Source: Siphonodentalium dalli (taxonomy: Eukaryota > Mollusca > Scaphopoda > Gadilida > Siphonodentaliidae). From it: a DNA stretch of 64,000 bases. Below are positions 1 through 12,200 of the stretch, one piece after another. How positions within the stretch are numbered: the first letter of the stretch is position 1; the number at the start of each line of letters is the position of its first letter. Location: contig CP136068.1 of NCBI GenBank assembly GCA_032622095.1, positions 162,149,465 to 162,213,464 on the forward strand, in the 5' to 3' direction. Position numbers and translations under genes: made by a program. Under the pieces are notes generated by a model that had not been told where the DNA came from, did no database searches, and worked only from the letters and a program-made list of their open reading frames with translations.

Positions 1-994
1 TAAGTAGTTTTCTGTGTATGTTCATCTAAACGTTCCACCTCCAGAGATAGATCAGGCGTGGAGACCACTTAAGCCCATATTGGGCGTATATCCGTTATTC
101 CGTTGAATGGCACGGGCAAGAGTGAAAACACCATATAAACAGAGTGAATCTGGTAAGAATTGTCGATTAAAAATATAGATTAAATAATGCCAACATGGGG
201 TTATTTCGTGTGAAAATAGTCCCACGTTGGACTGTTTTAAAAACCGCGATGTGGTCCATATAGAGCGTATGGTGAGGTCAAATAATGCCAATATGAGCTT
301 ATTATGCTCATTAAAATACGCCCTTTATGTGCTTATTTTCACGAGAACAGGTTGTTATATAAGTAGCCAGCACTTGTCCCCCAATCACGACAGAAGACGA
401 AGAAAAAGAAGAAGAAAACACCATCTAGAAATCATGTCTGGTAAATACAAATGTTAATACCAGACACTGCGCTATATACAAACTTGCTGGCGGGGCAAAA
501 ATAGTATTCGGCATATTCTCTTAACAAACATGCCCTCGAAACCGACATTTACATGTGTGCGGAAATGCATCAGACTAGAAACGATATGCTCATGTTACGG
601 TCATTTAACCCTTTACCCAACAGAACGGCCCTGTGCCAATGCATTCTCTTATATATGCGAGTCGACCATAGGTCGCCTCGCATATATAAGAGAATGCATT
701 GGCTTAACACATTAAAAATTATAAAATTGTTAAAGAATGTAAGAACAAATGGTAAAAAGTGTTAAATGCTAGGCCAATGCATTCTCTTATATATGCGAGG
801 CGACCTATGGTCGACTCGCATATATAAGAGAATGTATTGGCACAGGGCATAACTGTAACCATCACAATGTGGTCAATGAGCCGGTTCCAATGATATCCAT
901 ATTTGTATGGTTTTATTGAGACAGACCCAAGATAATTTAGGCTGTTGCAGCTTTATTTGGCCGTTTTTGGTCGGTTTGTTGGGTAAAGGGTTAA
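1..994. repeat. ~990-bp direct duplication, copy 1
   Basis: This block matches 1705-2685 almost base for base, with scattered substitutions and a few small indels. It contains a dispersed repeat unit (about 46-430, with a GCCCATATTGGGC motif and an A/G-rich patch near 393-420) and ends exactly at the end of a TTAA-flanked MITE. The copy may begin before the window. Short open frames inside it are present in both copies and show no recognisable domain. Confidence 0.9.
605..994 (+). mobile_element. TTAA-flanked MITE, family A, copy 1
   Basis: Termini read TTAA-CCCTTTACCCAACA and TGTTGGGTAAAGGG-TTAA. Two long hairpins of opposite orientation (about 634-701 and 774-841) flank an A/T-rich linker. 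TTAA target duplications with CCC ends are typical of piggyBac-type elements. No transposase is present, so the element is non-autonomous. Confidence 0.85.
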
Positions 995-1319
995 CATAAT
1001 TTTAGTTCGTGCTGAAAATTTGTTAGCATTCAATTTGCAAGAACTAATATAAACCTTTGGGCTGAGATGAGTTTGAGGTCATTTGTCTACAGACAATTAT
1101 CCAGCTGACCAGCTATCTCCAACTATGGTATATGACCTTCATACCAACATTTGTATTAATGGAAATGGATGCTTGCGATTTTCAGCACAAATAACATTAT
1201 TTTAACAGTCTTGAAGCAGTGTTGCTCTCTATAAAATATTTATTCGAGCCAATTCCCACTTCTACACTAAAATTAAAGTTTTTTTTATTTGACAGTTCTA
1301 TTGTCGATGCTTGATGTGG

Positions 1320-1642
1320 TAACCCGATAACATGGATTCCTTCAGATGGTACAGGGGGGCTCGGTGACAGAGTCGGTTACGGGTACAACTCCAAGCCGTC
1401 TCGCCCTCCAGCGCTGACGATGGGGGTCCAAATCAAAATGTTTACACCATGGATTTTGTAACTCGAAGTCGTTATCTTGTGGAGTTGCCATTTACTCGCA
1501 TATGGCCGGTGGTTTGTCGCCACATGTTCGGCGAGTTTATCGGTCATTGAACTCACTGTTAGTTTATAGACGTAATGTCCTTCAGCAGTAAAATTGGCAA
1601 TGTCGTGATATGGCATTAGTTGTTGAAAGCGACAATAAACCC

Positions 1643-1679
<37 letters not shown>

Positions 1680-1680
1680 T
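1320..1680 (+). repeat. Possible SINE-like repeat with (ATCA)n tail
   Basis: A GC-richer stretch starting near 1345 ends in seven ATCA repeats at about 1646-1674. The head has weak resemblance to A-box and B-box promoter motifs, and the simple tail resembles SINE or LINE 3' ends. This is based on sequence character only and no family was recognised. Confidence 0.35.
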
Positions 1681-1704
1681 CAGGTTGTACTCTAGCTTAC
1701 CAAT

Positions 1705-2685
1705 TAAGTAGTTGTCTGTGTATGTTCATCTAAACGTTCCACCTCCAGAGATAGATCAGGCGTGGAGACCACTTAAGCCCATATTGGGCGTATATCCGTT
1801 ATTCCGTTGAATGGCATGGGCAAGAGTGAAAACACCATATAAACAGAGTGAATCTGGTAAGAATTGTCGATTAAAAATATAGATTAAATAATGCCAACAT
1901 GGGGTTATTTCGTGTGAAAATAGTCCCACGTTGGACTGTTTTAAAAACCGCGATGTGGTCCATATAGAGCGTATGGTGAGGTCAAATAATGCCAATATGA
2001 GCTTATTATGCTCATTAAAATACGCCCTTTATGTGCTTAGTTTCACGAGATCAGGTTGTTATATAAGTAGCCAGCACTTGTCCCCCAATCACGACAGAAG
2101 ACGAAGAAAAAGAAGAAGAAAACACCATCTAGAAATCATGTCTGGTAAATACAAATGTTAATACCAGACACTGCGCTATACAAACTTGCTGGCGGGGCAA
2201 AAATAGTATTCGGCATATTCTCTTAACAAACATGCCCTCGAAACCGACATGTACATGTGTGCGGAAATGCATCAGACTTGAAACGATACGGTCATTTAAC
2301 CCTTTACCCAACAGAACGGCACTGTGCCAATGCATTCTCTTATATATGCGAGTCGACCATAGGTCGCCTCGCATATATAAGAGAATGCATTGGCTTAACA
2401 CATTAAAAATTATAAAATTGTTAAAGAATGTAAGAACAAATGGTAAAAAGTGTTAAATGCTAGGCCAATGCATTCTCTTATATATGCGAGGCGACCTATG
2501 GTCGACTCGCATATATAAGAGAATGCATTGGCACAGGGCATAACTGTAACCATCACAATGTGGTCAATGAACCGGTTCCAATGATATCCAGATTTGTATG
2601 GTGTTATTGAGACAAACCGAAGATATGTTAGGCTGTTGAAGCTTTATTTGGGCGTTTTTGGCCGGTTTGTTGGGTAAAGGGTTAA
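1705..2685. repeat. ~990-bp direct duplication, copy 2
   Basis: Second copy of 1-994, separated from it by about 710 bp of unrelated sequence. The MITE at its 3' end sits at the same position as in copy 1, so the MITE was there before the duplication. Confidence 0.9.
2296..2685 (+). mobile_element. TTAA-flanked MITE, family A, copy 2
   Basis: Same structure as 605-994 and part of the duplicated block: identical termini, two opposed hairpins (2327-2393 and 2463-2531) and TTAA on both sides. Confidence 0.85.
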
Positions 2686-2979
2686 TTTAGGCACATTCTA
2701 AATAAAATATATCTTATCGACAATCGTACATCTTAGATCTAAAATCGTGAATAAGTATATAATTTGATTACTGTGTATCGACACAGTGAAACCGTGATGT
2801 AATTCCGGGAAATCGTAATCAAAATTATCAGTACATCAACTCGACCCATTAACCATTATATCACTCCATGCAACCTGCATTATTCACTGACAGAAATACA
2901 GTCACGCCTAATATCCTACTGTCGATAAACAATAAACAAATTATATAGTTATTCCCAATTTCAATAAATACATTAGCAA

Positions 2980-3170
2980 TCCCTGTCATGACGTCGCCGG
3001 GGGCAGATAACTCCGGATCATCCTCGACATTACACGGACGCAGGGACGCGAAACAAGAGTTACTGGGCAGCCGCTGGACAACGCCCCCGGCAGTTCGGTG
3101 ATGCGACGGTGACTTGTGGTAATCTGGGCAATTATTGGGGTATATAAACCAAACGACCGGCATTTATCGG
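2980..3170 (+). promoter_or_regulatory. TATA promoter of gene 1
   Basis: TATATAAA at 3141-3148 lies 39 bp upstream of an ATG (3187) that opens an exon with a GTAAGT donor. The ~150 bp upstream is GC-richer than its surroundings and includes TGACGTCG (about 2988), close to a CRE/bZIP site. A start site near 3170 is inferred from the usual 25-30 bp spacing. Confidence 0.6.
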
Positions 3171-3186
3171 ACATAACGGAAACAAG

Positions 3187-3200
3187 ATGGAACAACACAA
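3187..3200 (+). CDS. Gene 1 exon 1 (14-nt coding start)
   Basis: The ATG at 3187 reads MEQH plus two bases and meets a GTAAGT donor at 3201. Joined to the next exon it runs in frame through KHTD into the signal peptide. The exon is short, so it rests on the TATA box upstream and the preserved frame. Translation could instead begin at the second ATG (6876), which gives a more standard signal peptide. Confidence 0.55.
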
Positions 3201-6200
3201 GTAAGTAGTCTAATTGTTCAAGTTTAAGGTACGAAAGGCCTACGATGTAGGTTTATGCGAAATAGCATAAAGGGCTGTAAAACAGCTCTAATCAATAAGT
3301 GCATGGAAAATTGTTTGTTCGAATTTTCGTTATTAATATCTCTCCAATAATGAGATTTTGCATATCAAAACTATATCTTATGTAAACATTGCTGTTACTG
3401 TGTAATTACCTATACAAGTCCAATTACTACAATAAGATACAAACGTTTTAATCAAAAGTTGACGGCAAATATTGGAAAAAGTTTAAAATATTGAATAATA
3501 TTATGAAAATCATAATTTAGAATAAAATATTTCAACTTAATAGCGATGTTTGTTGACAAATCACTGTAATGCATGTATTTTTGTTTACATGACAATTGTT
3601 TCAACGTTCGATTGGATGTGAGATAAAGATTCCAGGTCCTATAAAACCACAATAATTTTTTATTTTATTTTATCATAAAATACTAAAAACAAATCTAATA
3701 CAAATACTCCCTGTTGACAATATGCTATCTTTTATACTATTTGGATCACTATTTAAACAACTGTTGATTCAATTTTGCTCGTTTTGTGCGCTTCTGTATT
3801 TGATGTCTCACTTACAGTTCTACTGTTCTATCGTGGTGTTGGTGTACATATATCTTATGTTTGCAATTGTATTTTGTGTTTAACAATCATGTCAAGCGTT
3901 TTAGGGCACTTCGGTATATATTAAGCTATACAAAACTGTTATTTTATTTATAATACGTAATAGTTTTAATGTCAGAAAATAATTAGATAGGACTGATGGG
4001 TTCGTTAATGGGAGGAGCCATATACCGACTTTCAAATACAGTTTTAACGAGCTTTGATATTTCGCCTATCAATAATTTCAATCATCACCTCTGATAAAGA
4101 GCGTCCATGCTTCCGTGACCCAAAAGCAGTGGACAATAAAGAGCGTGATGCATACGTTTCAACGTACAACGATGGATTATTGTTTGTATTTCACGGTGCT
4201 TGTGTCATATATAGTGTGGGGGTGGAGTAACACCCCTACCCCGTGCAATCCGTAATCCGGCTTTAAAACAGACATGGGATATGGGATCCAGTTTAACACG
4301 TCAACAGTAATGAATACCGGTATATTAATTATTTTGAATAAGAAAAACATTCCATATTTTGCAATTAAACGCCATTTGCGCGACATAGAACAGAAAAGAA
4401 TCGTTCCGTGGTAGTCTAGTCCTGATATGGTATCAATAAAGAGCGTTTGTCTTAAATATGGCGAAAAGTTGAAAACGGCTGGAAAATGACAAGCGTTTTT
4501 CAGAGAATATTAAACCGGTATATAAATAGTTCGTTTATTTATGGACATATCGTATCCGTCGCTCCAAATTACGTAGAAAAAAATTGGAGGTTCGAATGAG
4601 CCATCTCCGTTTAGGTTGGTGTCAACTCAGACCGTGGATCGCTTAAGTGTTTTACGAAATGGATTTGATTCGCTTGGATTCCATGGAGCATTGGTGAAGG
4701 TTGGTCTGACATTTAGTGAGGGACGTTCGATCAACTTGCATCCATACTCCATGCAAAGTAACGATATCCATTATTTATATTTACACTCTTCGGCTCCAAT
4801 TGTAGATTTGAAGTGGAGTTATCGCCCATTGTGAACATTATTTTGGTGGTGCGTTTGGAAGTTGCGCTCACACAATTTTCTGTCTTAATGTGTCATTTTT
4901 ATCCACTTTTTTTGAGTTCTCCGTATCATAATTATTATCATTCCCATACTTATTTTATGTGCGTTTATCTTATCTTGACATCTCCTCGTGCCAATTGGTT
5001 CATAGTGTACCGACACATATTTGATTCTTAAATAAGCCCATTGTGGACTTATACCCTATATTCCGTTTTATGGCGCGCGGCACAGTGAAAACACATCATA
5101 AATAGCGTACATATGGTAGGTAGATTTATATTTAGCGTAATTCAGATATGGGCTTATTTGTGTTTTTTAAATATAGGGCTTAAATGAACTTATTTCAGGA
5201 GAACATGTTTCTTATCCTCCTCCGTGTTGAGTGGTTTGCTTATCGCTCACTCATTATACACTGTAACCGAGTTTTAAATGTTAAATGTGATGTATCTCTT
5301 CACCGAACGTTCGCTATAGCTTCTGAATTATGGAGTAATAAGTTTGAATCAGGGAGACAATTCAACATGCCCTTGTATCATTAGGAAATTTGTTTTTCTT
5401 CAATTATTTTCTATGAATTAGGACATAACATGTGGCTATGTTTAGAACATTACAACATTTCGTATTGGAAATATAACTTTAAAAGAACACTCAAATGAAA
5501 TATGAAAACATTTGATGTTTCAAATATGTTATTATGATAATAATCACTTAACCAAGTGTTATATGTAAGGTATACTCAAACTAATTTGATGCAAAATGCG
5601 TTTTCAAATTAACAATTTCTATAACAAACAGGCTTTTATCAGTAGTTCCCTTGCTTTTATCAGTAGTTCCCTTGCTTTTATGAGTAGTTCCCTTGGGACA
5701 TATTCATATAATAAGTCGCTTGTTGAACTTATTATCACAACATTTCCCACCAATTAACCCTTTACCCAACAGAACGACCCTGTGCCAATGCATTCTCTTA
5801 TATATGCGAGTCGACCATAGGTCGCCTCGCATATATAAGAGAATGCATTGGCTTAACACATTAAATATTATAAAATTGTTAAAGAATGTAAGAAAAAATG
5901 GTAAAAAGTGTTAAAAAAAGATTTTTTTTAGGCCAATGCATTCTCTTATATATGCGAGGCGACATATGGTCGACTCGCATATATAAGAGAATGCATTGGC
6001 ACAGGGCATATCTGTAACTATCACAATGTGGTCAAGAATCCGGTTCCAATGATATCCATATTTGTATGGTTCTATTGAGACAGACCGAAGATATGTTAGG
6101 CTGTTGAAGCTTTATTTGGCCGGTTTTGGTCGGTTTGTTGGGTAAAGGGTTAATATAAATATATTTTAACTTATATATGTTTGCATATTACATGAACTGA

Positions 6201-9200
6201 ACATCCCTGAATAAAAGACCATTTTAATGCTTTCTTCTATACGTGAATGGGAGAATCCGTGCAGTATAGAGAGGGTTAATGCTTTCTTCTATACGTGAAT
6301 GGGAGAAATTATGATCCGTGCAGTATAGAGAGCGTTAATGATTTCTTCTATACGTGAATGGGAGAATCCGTGCAGTATAGAGAGGGTTAATGATTTCTTC
6401 TATACGTGAATGGGAGAATCCGTGCAGTATAGAGAGCGTTAATGATTTCTTCTATACGTGAATGGGAGAATCCGTGCAGTATAGAGAGGGTTAATGATGG
6501 AGAAGCTCTAACCTGAGTATGTTGTATGGATTCGGGGTCTAAAATAATAATTATGAGTCGACAAATTAGAGCTTATATGTCATCAGAAAATTAATTTTTC
6601 TATGAATTATTTACTATGAATCAAATCAGCTTACTACATTTTTACTACATTTTGATTGAACATATATCTTTTAAAACACGTTTTTATGTGAAATTTTAAA
6701 CACCAAATGTCTCAAATGTGTTTGTTTGGGAACAGCAGCGCTAAGGTTCATTCAAAACGCGTTTCCTAGAATGGTTGCTGTTGTTGTTGTTGTTATTGTG
6801 GTGGTGCCAGGAAAAGAAAATCATCTATAATGTATATTCATAATATTAAAATTATTTTGTAGGAAACACACAGACATGACGCGGAGTATAGCGGCGGGTC
6901 TATTTATTATTATCGTCATATTAACATCAGATATAAATGCACAGGGTAAGTTTAGTCCGCGTTCACACTCGGAACATCTCCATGACATTTGTGTTTGCAT
7001 TCATTTCGATACAGAAAGCTATAATATAACACTTTTCGCACAATGAACGACGACAACTAATTATAACGAGTAAGGTACTACGTCACTGGAATTTGTTTCT
7101 ATTCGTTGTCATGTTTCCCTATAACCGTCGTTGCGATTATGTTTTCCGCAAATATGCGACCCGCCATATCAAATCCAGTCGGAAGTCAGGATTTTTTTAC
7201 CATGTGCCAATGCATTCTCTTATATATGCGAGTCGACCATAGGTCGCCCCGCATATATAAGAGAATGCATTGGCCTAACAATTTTATATCATTTTTTTTA
7301 AATAAACGTTTCTTACAATTTTTAGGACATAAAATAAAAAAACATCCATTACCCTGCAGGGAGCCCCACACATATATAGAAGATTGTCGTCTGCTCATGT
7401 TTGTCTGGGGCTCTGTATGGGTGAAATTATAAAATTGTTAAAGAATACAAGAAAACATTATTAAAATTGCAAAAAATTGTTAGGCATATATAAGAAAATG
7501 CATTGGCACAGGGTAAAAAAAATCCCGACTTACGACTGGAATTGATATGGCGGGTCAAATATAGTAATAAGTTCGCGATGGTTTCTCAGCTCATCAAAAT
7601 GGGAGATGACTCTGAGATTATATCACGAAATTGTGATCGCCTAAAATGTTATCTATTGGTGGCAATAAAATTATTCGTCGTCGTGAAACACGAGAATCTT
7701 GCGAAACACAAAGCGCTAAGATTTCACCTGATAACAGCATAATTAAGTACAAAATAGTCACGACACGAAGACCCGTTATGCCCTTACTGTCACAGAATGA
7801 AGATCCGTTATGCCCTTACTGTCACAGCACGAAGACCCGTTATGCCCTTAATGTCACAGCACGAAGACCCGTTATGCACTTACTGTCACAGAATGAAGAC
7901 CCGTTATGCCCATACTGTCACAGAATGAAGACCCGTTATGCCCTTACTGTCACAGCACGAAGACCCGTTATGCCCTTACTGTCACATAATGAAGACCCGT
8001 TATGCCCTTACTGTCACAGCACGAAGACCCGTTATGCCCTTACTGTCACATAATGAAGACCCGTTATGCCCTTACTGTCACAGCACGAAGACCCGTTATG
8101 CCCTTACTGTCACAGCACGAATACCCGTTATGCCCTTACTGTCACAGCACGAAGACCCGTTATGCACTTACTGTCATAGCACGAATACCCGTTATGCCCT
8201 TACTGTCACAGCACGAATACCCGTTATGCCCTTACTGTACGACACGAAGACCCGTTATGCCCTTACTGTAAATAGTCACAGCATGAAGACCCGTTATGCC
8301 CTTACTGTCACAGCACGCAGACCCGTTATGCCCTTACTGTCACAGCACGAAGAACCGTTATGTCCTTACTGTCACAGCACGAAGTCCCGTTATGCCCTTA
8401 CTGTCACAGCACGAAGACCCGCTATGCCCTTACTGTACGACACGAAGATCCGTTATGCCCTTACTGTAAATAGTCACAGCATGAAGACCCGTTATGCCCT
8501 TACTGTCACAACACGAAGACCCGTTATGCCCTTACTGTCACAGCACGAAGACCCGTTATGCCCTTACTGTCACATCACGAAGACCCGTTATGCCCTTACT
8601 GTCACAGCATGAAGACCCGTTATGCCCTTACTGTCACAGCATGAAGACCCGTAATACCTTACTGTCACAGCACGAAGACCCGTTATGCCCTTATTGTCAC
8701 AGCACGAATACCCGTTATGCCCTTACTGTACGACACGAAGACCCGTTATGCCCTTACTGTCACAGCACGAAGACCCGTTATGCCCTTACTGTCACAGCAC
8801 GAAGACCCGTAATACCCTTACTGTCACAGCACGAAGACCCGTAATACCCTTACTGTCACAGCACGAAGACCCGTTATGCCCTTACTGTACGACACGAAAG
8901 CCCGCTATGCCCTTACTGTAACTAGTCACAGCATGAAGACCCGTTATGCCCTTACTGTCACGGCATGGCGACCCGTCATGGCCTTACTGTCACAGCATGA
9001 AGACCCGTTATGCCCTTACTGTCACGGCATGGCGACCCGTCATGGCCTTACTGTCACAGCATGAAGACCCGTTATGCCCTTACTGCACGACACGAAGACC
9101 CATTATGCCCTTACTGTCACAGCATGAAGACCCGTAATACCCTTACTGTGCGACACGAAGAACCGTTATGCCCTTACTGTCACAGCATGAAGACCCGTTA

Positions 9201-12200
9201 TGCCCTTACTATATGACACGAAGACCCGTTATGCCCTTACTGTACGATTGTCTCTCAAGCAGACTCGTAGTCGTCATTTTTGCGAAAAGGTTTCTGGACC
9301 GTCCGAAAAAAATACGACTAGAAATAGCTTTTCGTAATAATTATCTGTCGTCGTTTATTATGAGAAAGGTGTGTATTGTGACAGCACATGATATGCTTAT
9401 AAATTTCATCTGTACCACGGCTAAGTACGTAGACACCATGTAATTCCACATGTAGCGATGCTGCCGAAATTTGCCTATAAATTTACATCAATTATATCGG
9501 ATATTATACCAGAATAGTACGTGCCATGTCGTTAGCCTTGATAAATGCATGTTATATGCATGTTGTTGTTCATATTTTGGAGCCTGAATTAAATCAATCG
9601 ATTGTTGGGCGATTTTACAGAGTTGAATAAAACTATTACTCAACTCGTTGAGTATAAATAGTTTACTCAACGTTTATCCAACGTTGCTAGAGGCCATAAC
9701 AGCGCAGCTGTTGAGTACTTGTTGAGTAAAATCTTACTCAACGAGAGTTAGAGTGTAGTGATGGTACCCTTTAACTACCCGGTTTATATAAATAAATCCA
9801 GTTGGTGCGGATGTGCCATAACGCTGGATGTGCAATACCAACTGACATGTACCTATACTCTAATTACAGGTTGCACGCCGCCTACTAACACGGATATTAT
9901 GTACGTACTCGACTACTCAACCGGATCCCAATCATACACAAGTGAACAGCTGACACTCGCCAAATACATCTTATCATATCTACCAGTCAACGGAAACAAC
10001 ATTCAGGCCGGAGCAATACTCTATGACGACACAGACGCCAGCGCCACGTCTTCAGAAATAGTCGGCATTCAAACTGATCTCGCTGTATTCGCGTCACTCC
10101 TCGATCAAACGTCATCGAATAACGGAGGCACCAACTTCCGTTACGTCGTACCCGCATTAACGCAGGCGGTGTCGCTGTTGAACGCTGGGCGGTCGGGTGT
10201 TGATAAGTACATCGTCATGATGACAGGCGGAGATTTGACCGAGAATACAGGCACTCTACAGAGCTTCGTCGCGAGCAACAGCAACATTAACATCATTGCC
10301 GTCAGCTTCCAGGCTCTGTTTGCGCAGCGTACCATCTTCCCGAATCTCATCTACTCCAGTGATCCGACGGTCCTGCCCGCTTATGATGAGTACGTCGCCA
10401 GCTTCTTCTGTCAAAGTAAGTCCTGGAAATATAACCATGCAGCAAACGTACGCATGTACACACGTACCCGGTACACACCTTCCCTCACCAAGGCCTCATT
10501 TACGCACTAGCAAAATTCAAACAGGCAACACTGACGTCGGCGAATAGACACCATGCTTAGAAAAGCGTGCTATCTAGGCCAACAAAGTATTATGTCGGCA
10601 TAATAGAGACCTTTCGCATCGTTACTATTACGATTACGAATACGGATAGCTATTGGTAGTCATAATGCTATCCGCATGGCCAAAAAGTACCAAAACGACT
10701 ACGGATAAGAGTTTTGACGAAGACGCACCATCAATGTTTCGTACCACTTTTGCAGCTCAAAGCGCGTGTTTTGGTATGCAGTCCCTTAAACTTTACTTGT
10801 CTCGTTTTATCATTTTTTATCTTGTTCTTACATTCTTTAACAATTTTGTCATTTTTTTCTTACATTCTTTAACAAATTTTATAATTTTGTATCATTATTG
10901 TCGTTATCTGTTTTGCGAAACGAAAGTTTTGGCCCCACGTGAATTTTACGGATGCACCGTAGTCGGTACTCTGTCTATCTATATAATACGAATTGTTTCT
11001 CCTCATGGGAGAATCATTCTATCACTCGGCATTTCAAAAAGTAAAATATTTTTCCCCGCAGCTGCTTATGTCTCAAATGGACTTTCCACAACATTGGCGG
11101 CGACCACAACAACAGCTGCCGCGACCACAACAAACACAGCCGCTACGACCACAACAGCCGCAGTGACCACAACAACGGCAGCCGCTACGACCACAACAGC
11201 CGCGGTGACCACAACAACCACAGCCGCAACGACCACTACAACCGCAGCTGCGACCACAACAACGGCAGCCGCGACCACAACAACCGCAGCCGCGACCACA
11301 ACAACCGCAGCCGCGACCACTACAACCGCAGCCGTGACAACAACAACAACGGCTGTGGCTACAACAACCACCATTGTTTCCGGAAGTGAGTGTTTAGTTT
11401 TACTAACATTTCCCCTGGATGCTCATAATTGTACTACATCTAACAGGAGGTACTCCTTATAATCGTTGATATCCTTAAATGTACATGCAACCCTGGAGTT
11501 AGATGGATTATACAACACATATCATATGTGACCCGCCATATCAAATCCAGTCGTAAGTCGGGATTTGTTTTTACCCTGTGCCAATGCATTCTCTTATATA
11601 TGCGAGTCGACCATAGGTCGCCTCGGATATATAAGAGAATGCATTGGCCTAACACTTTTTATCATTTTTTTTAAATATATGTTTCTTACAATATTTAGGA
11701 CATATAATACAAAACATCCATTACCCTGCAGGGAGCCCCACACATATATAGAAGCATATAGAAGAGTGTCGTCTGCTCATGTTTGTCTGGGGCTCTGTAC
11801 GGGTGAAATTATAAAATTGTTAAAGAATACAAGAAAAAATTATTAAAATTGTAAAAAATTGTTAGGCCAATGCATTCTCTTTTATATGCGAGGCGACCTA
11901 TGGTCGACTCGCATATATAAAAGAATGCATTGGCACAGGGTAAAAAAAAATCCCGACTTACGACTGGATTTGATATGGCGGGTCACATATATGTAACTCA
12001 GTAATGTTGTCGATTAGGTGTACAGCAAGTTTTTATTTTAGGGCATCGTCCGTCCTTTAATTTTATGTGAACAATATAGTATTGTCATTATCTGCATCAC
12101 ATGACGAACTTTCGACGTCATACTTTCGCCTGGATGGGAATATTGATGCAAAGTGTTACAACTAATGTTATCTTTTGTTTTAATACCTAGCAATTAATAT

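Larger units (their letters stand above)
3201..6862 (+). other. Gene 1 intron 1 and its repeats
   Basis: A 3.7-kb intron between the 14-nt exon and the signal-peptide exon. It is AT-rich, with scattered ATAAAGAGCGT motifs (about 4100-4450), a dispersed repeat at 5029-5205, a TTAA MITE (5754-6153) and a tandem repeat (6225-6495). No coding exon was found in it. Confidence 0.6.

Noticed and set aside
634-701. CRISPR-like or regulatory reading of the many TGCGAGTCGACCATAGGTCG palindromes
   Set aside because: They are dispersed, paired inside MITEs and embedded in a eukaryotic intron-exon landscape, with no spacer pattern.
553-765. Recurrent peptides LLYMRVDHRSPRIYKRMHW at many positions
   Set aside because: They are translations of the MITE hairpin and recur wherever it does.
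1345-1420. tRNA gene
   Set aside because: Weak box-like motifs only. No cloverleaf could be folded by eye, so it is at most a SINE head.
7646-9443. Long open frames (up to 224 codons) of the PLLSQHEDPLCPYCHS type
   Set aside because: They are three readings of the same 32-bp minisatellite, overlap each other, lack splice or start context, and sit in an intron of gene 1.
11066-11374. Valine/alanine-rich open frame on the minus strand
   Set aside because: It is the antisense of the Thr/Ala linker exon. The same applies at 15045-15425 (minus) and 61848-62177 (plus).
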